This document shows, piece after piece, positions 1 through 7,286 of a DNA stretch of 14,765 nt. Below the pieces are notes generated by a model, which saw only the letters and a list, made by a program, of their open reading frames with translations, did no database searches and was not told the DNA's origin. The stretch comes from Verrucomicrobiales bacterium (lineage in GTDB: Bacteria > Verrucomicrobiota > Verrucomicrobiia > Limisphaerales > Palsa-1400), in contig JAQGOW010000168.1 in the NCBI GenBank assembly GCA_028293405.1, positions 1 through 14,765 of the forward strand, given 5' to 3'. The stretch's first letter is position 1; each line of letters begins with the position of its first letter. Position numbers and translations under genes: made by a program.

Positions 1-1
1 T

Positions 2-76
2 GCTCCAGCGATTGAGCGTCGGAAGAAGGGTTACGGGGACCCTCCGCGCGATTATAAGAAAGATCTGGCAGAGTAA
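2..76 (+). CDS. C-terminal end of an unidentified upstream gene (partial)
   Basis: An open frame enters from the left edge and stops at TAA 74-76, giving 24 residues that end in DYKKDLAE. The stretch is rich in Lys, Arg and Asp and contains GYGDPPRDY. The next gene starts only 24 bases after the stop in the same direction, so the frame is probably the true end of the preceding gene, possibly in the same transcript as the YdjY-type gene. I do not recognise the family. With so few residues a chance open frame cannot be excluded. Confidence 0.4.
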   Translation, partial: APAIERRKKGYGDPPRDYKKDLAE

Positions 77-100
77 TCTCGCCTGAACCCCTGCATTCGC

Positions 101-865
101 GTGAATTACAGAATATTACCAGCATTGTTTCTGCTGCTGGTTATGGCGGCGAATGGTCAGACGAATTCGACGCCACCCCTTGTTGAAGTTTCACCGGGCA
201 TTTTCCGAATCGGCCTCGTCCAACTGGACAAAAACAAGAAAAGTGTTCAATTCCCTGCCGTTCTGAACATGGACCACGGGTTGATCGAGTATTTGCTCGT
301 GACGACCCGCGGCAAGACTCACGAGAGCCTGCTTAAGACTCGAGCAGAGCCGTATCATATTCATATCGCGATGTTGCTGCTCGGCGCGAAGGGGGCGGCG
401 CAGTCGAAGGAGCTTTTGAAAGCGCCGACGGGTGAGTTTCATGTCAATGCGCCGGGGACGGCGACGAATCGGTTGGCAGATTTGTTGAAGGGGGATGCGG
501 TTCGGATTGAGATTTTAGGTACGAATGCGCAAGGGGCGACGACGACGAATGCGGCGGAGGATTGGATTACGGATTTGCAGACGAGGAAGTCGGCGGCGCG
601 CGGGACTTGGAATTATAATGGGTCGCGTGTGGTGGACGGTATATATATGGCGCAACAGCAAGGGTCGATCGTGGCGGTGATCGATGATGTGGATGCGATG
701 GTGAATAACCCGCGCAAAGGACATGAAAATGACCTAGTTTGGGAGGTTAGGAGTAATTCGGTGCCGAAAGTGAACGAGAAGGTGGTGGTCAGACTGACTT
801 TGGGAAAGGGGGGATTGACCACAGAGGCACAGAGGCACGGAGAGAAGAAGGAAGATGGGAGATAG
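101..865 (+). CDS. Secreted YdjY-type domain protein
   Basis: The protein has 254 residues and starts at GTG 101. The next Met (residue 15) would remove the signal peptide, so GTG is preferred. Residues 1-20 form a hydrophobic signal peptide ending AANGQ, suggesting export across the inner membrane. Residues about 50-100 carry the pattern I associate with YdjY-type domains: FPAVLN, then GLIEYLLV, GKTHESLL and HIAMLLLGAKG. A second conserved-looking part includes WNYNGSRVVDG (170-180) and DLVWEVR (211-217). The biochemical function of the family is not known to me. The last 15 codons (240-254) are encoded by an intergenic-type repeat and the stop lies in its first heptamer unit, so the natural C-terminus probably was near residue 238. 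It precedes the T2SS block by about 170 bases, and a link to secretion is only positional. Confidence 0.72.
   Translation: MNYRILPALFLLLVMAANGQTNSTPPLVEVSPGIFRIGLVQLDKNKKSVQFPAVLNMDHGLIEYLLVTTRGKTHESLLKTRAEPYHIHIAMLLLGAKGAAQSKELLKAPTGEFHVNAPGTATNRLADLLKGDAVRIEILGTNAQGATTTNAAEDWITDLQTRKSAARGTWNYNGSRVVDGIYMAQQQGSIVAVIDDVDAMVNNPRKGHENDLVWEVRSNSVPKVNEKVVVRLTLGKGGLTTEAQRHGEKKEDGR
818..858. repeat. Intergenic-type purine-rich repeat overlapping the end of the YdjY-type gene
   Basis: The segment contains a perfect tandem ACAGAGGC (821-828 and 829-836) followed by a GGAGAGAAGAAGGAAGA-like purine run. From memory, ACCACAGAGGCACAGAG-like strings are scattered between genes in many environmental bacterial genomes. 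Here the segment is translated as the C-terminal tail of the YdjY-type protein. Its core at 831-843 matches, with one mismatch in 13 bases, the reverse complement of 10710-10722 in the folK downstream region. Confidence 0.6.
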
Positions 866-888
866 AAGATAGAAGATAGAACATAGAA
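861..888. repeat. Heptamer tandem repeat, GATAGAA x3 plus CATAGAA
   Basis: Three perfect GATAGAA units (861-867, 868-874, 875-881) are followed by one unit with a single change (882-888). The TAG stop of the YdjY-type gene (863-865) sits inside the first unit, so changes in copy number of later units would not alter the protein. Confidence 0.85.
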
Positions 889-908
889 GCTACTGAAGGC
901 AAGCGACG

Positions 909-925
909 GTCTCTACGTGAGAGAC
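909..925. promoter_or_regulatory. Short inverted repeat GTCTCT-N5-AGAGAC
   Basis: Perfect 6-base arms (909-914 and 920-925) flank a 5-base centre, just upstream of a candidate promoter for gspF. It has no T-run after it, so it is unlikely to be an intrinsic terminator. It could be an operator or a chance palindrome. Confidence 0.25.
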
Positions 926-933
926 ATACAGGC

Positions 934-963
934 TTGAAACTTTTGGGCTAAAGCGGGTTTAAT
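934..963 (+). promoter_or_regulatory. Candidate sigma-70-like promoter of the gsp operon
   Basis: TTGAAA (934-939, 5 of 6 to TTGACA) is followed after 18 bases by TTTAAT (958-963, 5 of 6 to TATAAT). It lies 70 bases before the gspF start in the only sizeable gap upstream of the operon. Verrucomicrobial promoter consensus is assumed similar to other bacteria. Confidence 0.35.
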
Positions 964-1033
964 ATAGGTGAGCAGGTACCCGACTTTCGTTGTACGCAGC
1001 GAATTACAGATTTTAGTGATTACAAATTTTTAA

Positions 1034-2305
1034 ATGCCAGCATTCGCTTATAAAGCTCGTAAACGCTCCGGTGAAGTGGTCACCGGTGTTTTGGACGTCG
1101 CCGACCGCAGTGCGGCTCTGCTCCAGATTGATCGGCTTGGGTTATTTCCTGTCTCGGTGGATATGCCGAAGGGCGCGGCTGCGGCTGCCGAGAAAACCGG
1201 CTCGAAGCAGGTTAATTTGGATTTTCTGCCGCCGGCGATGCGCAGTTTTTTCCATCGCAAACGCAAGCCGAAGATGCAGGAGTTGGCGACGTTCACGCAA
1301 CAAATGGCGAACTTGCTCAAAGCAGGCATGCCGCTGACGGTGGCGCTGAACAGCATGACTTACATCACGAGCAAAGGCATTCCCTCGGATGTGGCGAAGC
1401 AGCTCAAGCAGGACGTGATGGAAGGTAAGAGCCTTTCGGATGCGATGGCGAGGCAGCCGGTGATTTTTTCGGACCTTTACATCAACATGGTGAAGGCGGG
1501 CGAGCAATCGGGCGCGCTGGAAGATGTGTTGCGTCGTATGGCGGATCACTTCGTTCGGTTTGCGGAGGTGCAGGCGAAGTTTAAGTCGGCCCTGATTTAT
1601 CCGGCGTTCGTTTTGTGTGTCGGTATCGGCATCGGTATTTTCTTCATGACGGTGATGTTGCCGAACTTTTTGAAGTTGTTCGATGGTTTCAAGATTCCCC
1701 TGCCCCTGGCGACGCGCATTCTCATTGGGATCAGTAACTTTTTCCAACATTGGTGGTGGTTGGTGCTGGCTGTGGTTTCGACAGTGGTGATGATCTTTTA
1801 TCGGTTCAGCACAACGGAGCATGGAAAACGCAAAATCGATCAATGGAAGATTTCCGTGCCGATCGTTGGAAATGTGATGAGGTTGAATTTGTTCAGCCAA
1901 TTCGCGCGCACGCTGGCGACGTTGTTGCACAATGGCGTGCCGGTTTTGACGGCGCTGGAGATTACGGAGCAGATTATCCCGAACCGAATTGTGAAGGAAG
2001 CCATTGCGCAAACGCGGCGCGAGGTCACGGACGGTAAAACGATCGCGCAGCCTTTGGCGCGTAGTAAGGTGTTTCCACAGTTGATGGTCGACCTGGTAAA
2101 AATCGGTGAAGAAACCGGTAACGTGCCCGGCTCGCTGGCGAATGTCGCGGACACTTACGAGAACGAATTGAACATCGCACTGCGCGTGATGACGAACATG
2201 ATTGAGCCGGTGATTATCGTGATCATGGCTTTGGGCGTCGGCTTTTTGCTGGTCAGCGTGCTCTCGGCCATGTTCGCAATTACGTCCAACATTGCGATTA
2301 GGTAA
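1034..2305 (+). CDS. gspF: Type II secretion system inner-membrane platform protein GspF
   Basis: The protein has 423 residues, close to the usual ~400 for GspF/PilC. It has an N-terminal cytoplasmic part (MPAFAYKARKRSGEVVTGVL), then two T2SSF domains at about 83-206 and 286-408, each preceded by a helix-rich segment (TFTQQMANLLKAGMP at 87-100 and QFARTLATLLHNGVP at 289-303). Predicted membrane spans are near 186-208, 239-257 and 389-412, and the last carries the EPVIIVIMALGVGFLLVSVL signature. GspF sits in the inner membrane and connects the cytoplasmic ATPase with the pseudopilus assembly machinery. It is the first gene of an operon with minor pseudopilins, separated by 35 bases from the next gene. 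A type IV pilus PilC role is less likely because gspH-K-type genes follow. The ATG start has no clear Shine-Dalgarno. Confidence 0.93.
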   Translation: MPAFAYKARKRSGEVVTGVLDVADRSAALLQIDRLGLFPVSVDMPKGAAAAAEKTGSKQVNLDFLPPAMRSFFHRKRKPKMQELATFTQQMANLLKAGMPLTVALNSMTYITSKGIPSDVAKQLKQDVMEGKSLSDAMARQPVIFSDLYINMVKAGEQSGALEDVLRRMADHFVRFAEVQAKFKSALIYPAFVLCVGIGIGIFFMTVMLPNFLKLFDGFKIPLPLATRILIGISNFFQHWWWLVLAVVSTVVMIFYRFSTTEHGKRKIDQWKISVPIVGNVMRLNLFSQFARTLATLLHNGVPVLTALEITEQIIPNRIVKEAIAQTRREVTDGKTIAQPLARSKVFPQLMVDLVKIGEETGNVPGSLANVADTYENELNIALRVMTNMIEPVIIVIMALGVGFLLVSVLSAMFAITSNIAIR

Positions 2306-2340
2306 TTCCGCGTTCTGAAATCGCGGCTAAAATTAGATAG

Positions 2341-2805
2341 ATGCATTTTCGCAAAGGCACATTTTACAGAGCGTTTACGCTAATCGAAATCATGATCGTG
2401 GTCGCGATCATGGGGATGGTGCTGGCGATGGGGATGCCGTCGATTGTGAAAACGTTGCGCAAGGAAGGTATGCGCAAAGCGGTCGATGACGTGATGGACG
2501 CGTGCAAGGCCGCGCGGTCGGAGGCAATTTTGAAACAGAAGACGTCCGATGTGGTTTTTCATCCAGCGGACGGGACGGTTTCGGCACCCGGATTTCAGGC
2601 GGCGACGTTCCCGAAAAATGTGGAGATCCAGATTCTTGGCGTGAACTTCGTGCAATACGAAAAAGCTGATGAGGCGAAGATTCATTTCTTCCCAAACGGC
2701 ACGAGCGACGAGTTCACGATTGTGTTGCAGGATGATCAATTTCAAACACGGCAGATTTCACTCGATGTGATGACGGGTTTACCGGACGTGGAGGCGATTC
2801 GATGA
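2341..2805 (+). CDS. gspH: GspH-type minor pseudopilin
   Basis: The protein has 154 residues. The leader is 11 residues long and ends RA, followed by FTLIEIMIVVAIMGMVLAMG: a type III (prepilin) signal with the cleavage context A|F and Glu at mature position +5 (E16). After the hydrophobic helix the sequence DACKAARSEAIL (48-59) resembles the conserved helix of GspH/FimT pseudopilins. The C-terminal half is beta-rich, as expected for the pilin globular domain. The role is to build the periplasmic pseudopilus tip or shaft of the T2SS after processing by a prepilin peptidase. The stop overlaps the next start in ATGA (2802-2805). It could instead be a GspG-like major pseudopilin, but the ARSEA motif and the position before gspI favour GspH. 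Confidence 0.82.
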   Translation: MHFRKGTFYRAFTLIEIMIVVAIMGMVLAMGMPSIVKTLRKEGMRKAVDDVMDACKAARSEAILKQKTSDVVFHPADGTVSAPGFQAATFPKNVEIQILGVNFVQYEKADEAKIHFFPNGTSDEFTIVLQDDQFQTRQISLDVMTGLPDVEAIR

Positions 2806-3227
2806 ACGCTAAAATACTTAAGGCTAGAGGCACGGACGCGTTCACGTTGATTGAAGTCGTGGTGGCTTGCGGCGTTTTTTTCATGGCGATGTTCGCGATC
2901 CTTGGCGTGCTGAGCCAATGCATTCGCGCCGTGGGCAGTTTGCAAAAGGATTCGCCGACGGCTGGCATGGTTGCGGCGATGGCGATGACAAACGATAAAT
3001 GGGAGGAAGGCACGGACTCCGGAGATTTCGGTGATTTTTATCCGGACTATTCGTGGGAAACGAACACGAACCTGTATAGCGGCATTACTCCTGGCGATGA
3101 TGGTAATCAACCGCCGGTGTTTGAATTGGATATCGTCGTGAAGCATAAAGGAGAAGTTGCTTCAGCGTTGAGTGTGTTGCATTACTCGCCGACTTCACCG
3201 GTGAAAAGTGGAAGCAAACTTCGTTGA
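2802..3227 (+). CDS. gspI: GspI-type minor pseudopilin
   Basis: The protein has 141 residues. Its prepilin leader ends TDA, followed by FTLIEVVVACGVFFMAMFAILG, with Glu at +5 (E18). After the transmembrane helix comes the typical GspI spacing: a region with repeated Ala and Met ending AMTNDKWEEG, then a short beta-rich domain with SWETNTN. GspI forms a tip complex with GspJ and GspK in T2SS. The ATG at 2802 overlaps the gspH stop (ATGA) and the TGA (3225-3227) overlaps the gspJ start, so translation is likely coupled at both ends. Confidence 0.8.
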   Translation: MNAKILKARGTDAFTLIEVVVACGVFFMAMFAILGVLSQCIRAVGSLQKDSPTAGMVAAMAMTNDKWEEGTDSGDFGDFYPDYSWETNTNLYSGITPGDDGNQPPVFELDIVVKHKGEVASALSVLHYSPTSPVKSGSKLR

Positions 3228-3916
3228 TGACTATCGCGACGCAACCATTGGCACCCCTGCCCGCTCTTCTCCTGCAAAGGAGACGTGGGACAATCGCGTT
3301 TACGCTGCTGGAGCTGCTGGTCGCCATTTCATTGTTTACACTGGTGTTGGTGTCGATTTTCCAATGTTGGAAACTGATTGCGAACGGGTCGAAGATCGGA
3401 CTGGAATCGGCAGCGAGTGCGCAACGGGCGCGCACCGGTATGATGACGATCCAGGCGGCGTTGGAGACGGCGCAGATGTCGTTGGGCAGTTTGCAGTATT
3501 ACACGTTTGAAGCGGATACGAGCGGCAAGTTTGCGGCGTTGGCTTTCACGGCGCGGTTGCCAGATAATTTTCCCGGTTCGTCGCTTTTCGGCGACTCGAG
3601 CACGCGACGGGTCACGTTCCAGGTCGAACGCGGCCAAGATAATAAAAACAATTTGATCATGACGCAGTGGCCGTTGTTGGTCGCGGTGACGAAAGACGCA
3701 ACTCCCTACCCGATCACGCTGGCGCGCGACGTGAGCGTGTTCAACGTCGAGTTTTGGTCGGACAAGGAAAAGGATTGGGTGAAAGATTTTGTGGAGACGA
3801 ATCAGATTCCGAAAGCCATGCGCGTTGCGCTGGGTGTGGGATACTCGGCAAATGATTGGAATCGGCCACAGCAATTGGTAACGCGCGTCGTCTCGCCGGC
3901 AGCATCGCCCCATTGA
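3227..3916 (+). CDS. gspJ: GspJ-type minor pseudopilin
   Basis: The protein has 229 residues from ATG 3227, which overlaps the gspI stop by one base (TGATG). A TTG one codon earlier is possible but less likely. A long basic leader (RRRGTIA) precedes FTLLELLVAISLFTLVLVSIFQ, with Glu at +5 (E29). The globular part includes RRVTFQVERG and LARDVSVFNVEFW, the latter like the conserved 'l..~v..~~~~y~d' segment of GspJ, and ends in a segment with PKAMRVALG. The size fits GspJ (about 200-230) rather than GspH or GspI. It acts in the pseudopilus tip together with GspI and GspK. Its end overlaps the gspK start. Confidence 0.82.
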   Translation: MTIATQPLAPLPALLLQRRRGTIAFTLLELLVAISLFTLVLVSIFQCWKLIANGSKIGLESAASAQRARTGMMTIQAALETAQMSLGSLQYYTFEADTSGKFAALAFTARLPDNFPGSSLFGDSSTRRVTFQVERGQDNKNNLIMTQWPLLVAVTKDATPYPITLARDVSVFNVEFWSDKEKDWVKDFVETNQIPKAMRVALGVGYSANDWNRPQQLVTRVVSPAASPH

Positions 3917-5076
3917 AGACGAGAATTACAGTTGAAGGTCGGCAGGCCAATGGTCAACGCGGCATCGCACTGATCATGGTGATGATTATTATCCTGACGT
4001 TGTCGGCGATCGTCGGCGGGTTTGCTTACGCGATGAAGGTGGAAATGACGCTAGCGCGCAATGCGGATTACGAGAACGACATGGTTTGGCTTGCGCGCTC
4101 AGCCGTTGAATTGGCGCGCTACAAAATCACGCTGCGCTGTCCGGGCCAACAAAATATCGACGCACTCAATCAACCTTGGGCCGGTGGTGTGCAGCTTTGC
4201 AATGACATGATTGCGAAAGTGCCCGAAAGCGTTGAGTTGGTTTGCGGCACTCCGGGCGGCACCGGAACGGCTTCCTTCAAAATCACGGACATGTCGCGCA
4301 AGTTCGACATTAATATGGTGGCCGGTCCGCAATCTCCGCAGAACATTATTGTGTTGCAGAATGCGTTGAATCAAATGGGCGTGGATTCGGGGATGGCGCA
4401 AACGATTACGGATTCAATTCAGGACTGGATTGGGCCACGGGAAACGCACGCGCGATTGAGCGGCGCGAAGGACGATTTTTACATGAATCAACAACCGCCG
4501 TATTACTGCAAATGCGGCTATATCGACGACATCAACGAGTTGTTGCTGATCAAGGGAATCAAGGATCATCCAGAGATTTTCTGGGGTTCCAGTTCGAGCA
4601 ATCACACCACTTCGGCCTACGAATTAAAGGCGCAGAATAGTCCATTTCTGCGCGATCGCGAGCAGCCGAATTATCCATTCGGATTGAATGATGTTTTTTC
4701 CGCCGGCAGCGGCGCATTAAACTTGAACACGGCACCGATGAACATTTTGCAAATGATTCCCGGCCTTGATGAGACTAGGGCGGAGCAAATCGTACAGACT
4801 CGCGCGGGCGTGGACCGTGTCGATGGTAACGAGGACGATGCACCGTTACAAAATGCCCATGACGTTTTTCAGAATCAATTCGGCGCGACTCCCGGCGGCA
4901 TCCCCGGCGGCAACCCGGCTGGACAGATGGGGCAATTGCTGGGAGTTCAAAGTTTTCTGTTCCAGGTCAAGGTTGACTGCACCATCAATGGCTATCACAA
5001 GGAGTACACGGGGATGCTCCGCCGCGATCCGCGCAAGCCTAACGATTATCAGTTGGTGCAGTTTTATTGGAAATAG
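3913..5076 (+). CDS. gspK: GspK-type minor pseudopilin
   Basis: The protein has 387 residues from TTG 3913. This start makes a TTGA overlap with the gspJ stop, matching the coupled layout upstream. A TTG at 3856 would give a 19-residue extension inside gspJ and is less likely. The leader ends QRG, followed by IALIMVMIIILTLSAIVGGFAYAM. The usual Glu at +5 is replaced by Met, as is normal for GspK, which caps the pseudopilus. Family hallmarks are a long inserted domain, YIDDINELLLIKGI in the middle, and ALNLNTAPMNILQMIPGLDETRAEQIVQTR, a helix-hairpin-helix-like segment. YYCKCG gives two close Cys residues. It is the last gsp gene in the block, and the next gene starts 87 bases later with its own candidate promoter. 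Confidence 0.86.
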   Translation: MKTRITVEGRQANGQRGIALIMVMIIILTLSAIVGGFAYAMKVEMTLARNADYENDMVWLARSAVELARYKITLRCPGQQNIDALNQPWAGGVQLCNDMIAKVPESVELVCGTPGGTGTASFKITDMSRKFDINMVAGPQSPQNIIVLQNALNQMGVDSGMAQTITDSIQDWIGPRETHARLSGAKDDFYMNQQPPYYCKCGYIDDINELLLIKGIKDHPEIFWGSSSSNHTTSAYELKAQNSPFLRDREQPNYPFGLNDVFSAGSGALNLNTAPMNILQMIPGLDETRAEQIVQTRAGVDRVDGNEDDAPLQNAHDVFQNQFGATPGGIPGGNPAGQMGQLLGVQSFLFQVKVDCTINGYHKEYTGMLRRDPRKPNDYQLVQFYWK

Positions 5077-5096
5077 CCTGTGCGCTGCAGTTTTCA

Positions 5097-5125
5097 TTGA
5101 CTTCGCAAACGGTAAAACTTCTCAT
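5097..5125 (+). promoter_or_regulatory. Candidate promoter of the first metalloprotease gene
   Basis: TTGACT (5097-5102, 5 of 6) is followed after exactly 17 bases by TCTCAT (5120-5125, 4 of 6), 38 bases before the ATG at 5164. This would allow the protease gene to be expressed apart from the gsp operon. Confidence 0.35.
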
Positions 5126-5163
5126 GTTCGCTCGTTTCCACTGCGTTCAAACTTTGAGCGCAA

Positions 5164-7176
5164 ATGCGACCGACTATGATCAAACGCCTACTTATTTTTT
5201 GCGGAGCAATTGTTTTCCTTGTCACGTCATTTGACGCGCATGGCCAGACCCAGCTCATTGTGAACGGCGGCTTCGAAACTGGGGACGGCACCGGGTGGAT
5301 CCTCGACGGAACAGAGGTCGCCAACAATTATCCACACACTGGACTGTATACACTTTGGTTCGGCGGACTTACGACTTGGGCAGATAACTCATATCAGACG
5401 GTAACGGTTCCGTCATCGATTTCGTCAGCGACACTGTCGTTCTACTACAACATCGTCAGCCAAGACACGAGCGGTTCGCCGAATGATCTCTTTACCGCGA
5501 CGATTCAGGACTCGAATGGGACTGATCTGGCGACGGTTGGCAGCTGGTCCAACGCCGATAGTGACCAGGGCGCGGGCGGCAGTTCTTATCACCAGAAAAC
5601 GTTTAACCTGTTTCCCTATCGCGGACAAACGATTCGCGTCGCTTTTGCGAGCACAAACAATGCGACGCTCCTCACCAGCTTTTTCCTTGATGACGTCAGT
5701 GTATTGACAACCGCCGTCTCAGGTCCGGCGGATCTAACGCCGCAGAACGTTTCGGTGTCGCCGACGCCAGCGCTTGCGGGTGGGACGGTTAGCGTGACCT
5801 ACAACGTTGTAAATGTAGGTGGCGCAGCAGCGCCGGCGAGCCATACGAAAGTGGTCATCAAGGATCCTTCGAACAACATTTTCGCGCAGCAAGTGTTTGC
5901 GACGGCGGCATTGGCAAGCGGTGCAGCAACGAACGAAAGTCACGTCTTGGGTTTGGTGGGTGCGACGACTGGGTCGTATAACGTCTTCGTCACCGTCGAT
6001 TCCAACAGTGAAGTATCGCAAACAAATACAAGCAACGATATCAGTTCAGTGCCGTTGACGGTGCAAGCGCCAGCGGGACTGGTGATCACTCCTATCTTCG
6101 ATTCGTCGATTACAAGTGACCCAAACTCAGCGACGATTCAACAGACCATCAACGCGGCAATTCAACAATACGAAGCGGCGTTCTCAGATCCGATTACGGT
6201 CACGATTCAGTTTTCCAAAATGGCGTCCGGTCTCGGACACAGTTCGACTTATATCAATAACATCGCTTATTCGACGTTACTCACGGCGTTGAATTCGGAC
6301 GCGAAGACAACCAACGATGCCATCGCGCTGGCTCATTTGCCGGCGGGACCCAACAACCCGGTAAACGGTAATAGCAGCGTGACATTGACGCTTCCAAATC
6401 TGCGGGCGCTGGGGTTGAGCGGAGCGCCGCCCGCCGGCCAACCGGATAGCACAATTTCGCTTAATCTTTCGGTCATGAATCTAAGTCGATCGAGCATTGA
6501 TCCTTCGAAATATGATTTGATGGCAGTCGCACAACACGAAATCGACGAGGCGCTTGGATTTGGATCGGCTCTGAACGGACTTGCCAACGGCGCGCCTGCC
6601 CCGACCGGACCTGTAGGGGTGATAGATTTGTTTCGATACGATCAAAACGGCGCGCGCAGTTTGAACACTTCCAGTTCCGCGCAGGCTTACTTTTCGCTCG
6701 ATGGCGTGACGGATCTAGTGCGTTTCAATCAATCGCAAAGCGGAGATTACCAGGACTTTTATAGTCCAGGTGGACAGACTCCGCGCGTGCAGGATGCGTT
6801 TGGCACTCACGGCGCGACGCCGAATTTAGGTGTCGAATTGATTGGGTTGGATGCGCTCGGATACAATCTCGTCAGCGCGATTCCGGTTCCGCAAATTATC
6901 AGCAATGCGAAAACTGGAAATACGATCGCGCTCACCTGGACGTCACAAGCGAACTTGAATTACCAGTTGCAATACAAAACTAACGTGGCGCAGGTCGGGG
7001 GGTTAAATTTAGGCGGGGCAATCAAAGCGAATGGGCCGACGACGAGCACTTCCGATACAATTGCCGCAACGCAACGATACTACCGCATAGCCGTGGCGAC
7101 GGCGTCGTCTTCGATTGTTTCCAAGGTCGCTTCTGAACCCGCGCTCAGGATGGCGACCAGTTCGATGCAGCCATAG
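5164..7176 (+). CDS. Secreted CARDB-domain metalloprotease with HExxE motif, copy 1 (NF038122-like)
   Basis: The protein has 670 residues. The signal peptide is about 1-27 (basic MIKR, hydrophobic LLIFCGAIVFLV, then DAHGQ). ATG 5176 is an alternative start. Residues about 32-183 form a lectin-like jelly-roll (NGGFETG at the front, SFFLDDVSV at the end). Residues 188-300 match a CARDB domain (ADLTPQNVSV ... VVNVGG ... VTVDSNSEVSQTNTSND). Residues about 308-570 are the protease-like domain with AQHEIDEALGFGSAL (H458, E459, E462), then DLFRYDQNGARS, YFSLDG, RFNQ and RVQDAFGTHGATPNLGVELIGLDALGYNL. This series of motifs I recall from the family NCBI labels NF038122. Residues 573-646 form an Fn3-like end module. 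No PEP-CTERM anchor is present. It is probably extracellular or surface-exposed, and it is a candidate T2SS substrate by position only. The trio HExxE lacks the second His of HExxH, so zinc binding and activity are inferred. Confidence 0.78.
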   Translation: MRPTMIKRLLIFCGAIVFLVTSFDAHGQTQLIVNGGFETGDGTGWILDGTEVANNYPHTGLYTLWFGGLTTWADNSYQTVTVPSSISSATLSFYYNIVSQDTSGSPNDLFTATIQDSNGTDLATVGSWSNADSDQGAGGSSYHQKTFNLFPYRGQTIRVAFASTNNATLLTSFFLDDVSVLTTAVSGPADLTPQNVSVSPTPALAGGTVSVTYNVVNVGGAAAPASHTKVVIKDPSNNIFAQQVFATAALASGAATNESHVLGLVGATTGSYNVFVTVDSNSEVSQTNTSNDISSVPLTVQAPAGLVITPIFDSSITSDPNSATIQQTINAAIQQYEAAFSDPITVTIQFSKMASGLGHSSTYINNIAYSTLLTALNSDAKTTNDAIALAHLPAGPNNPVNGNSSVTLTLPNLRALGLSGAPPAGQPDSTISLNLSVMNLSRSSIDPSKYDLMAVAQHEIDEALGFGSALNGLANGAPAPTGPVGVIDLFRYDQNGARSLNTSSSAQAYFSLDGVTDLVRFNQSQSGDYQDFYSPGGQTPRVQDAFGTHGATPNLGVELIGLDALGYNLVSAIPVPQIISNAKTGNTIALTWTSQANLNYQLQYKTNVAQVGGLNLGGAIKANGPTTSTSDTIAATQRYYRIAVATASSSIVSKVASEPALRMATSSMQP

Positions 7177-7199
7177 CCGAGGTGGCCGTGCAGCCATAG
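7166..7199. repeat. Direct repeat TGCAGCCATAG at the end of copy 1
   Basis: Two identical 11-mers (7166-7176 and 7189-7199) lie 23 bases apart. The first contains the Gln-Pro-stop end of the first protease. The second lies just beyond it, also reading Gln-Pro-stop, but in a different frame. The second protease also ends in Gln-Pro-stop. It may be a scar of the tandem duplication. Confidence 0.55.
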
Positions 7200-7286
7200 A
7201 GGAGTTGGCGCTGCGTAGAACCCTCTCTTGTAAATAGCACAACACCTAATACAAAGGCATGCGAACTGCTTGTAAGGTTGTCAGTA

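Noticed and set aside
861..888. Heptamer array considered as a CRISPR-like array
   Set aside because: The units are only 7 bases and contiguous, without spacers, and no cas genes are present.
1142..2011. Long open frame on the minus strand opposite gspF (289 codons)
   Set aside because: It is rich in Arg and His without any domain pattern and lies fully opposite a strongly supported GspF. It is a shadow of the GC-rich third positions.
2308..2326. CCGCG-N9-CGCGG inverted repeat between gspF and gspH
   Set aside because: Only five bases per arm with a 9-base loop and no T-run. It is expected by chance at this GC content.
6997..7002. Run of six G in copy 1 as a possible frameshift
   Set aside because: The protein loses the Asn-Trp seen in copy 2 here, but the frame continues to the conserved RYYRIAVA end, so it is a substitution and not a break.
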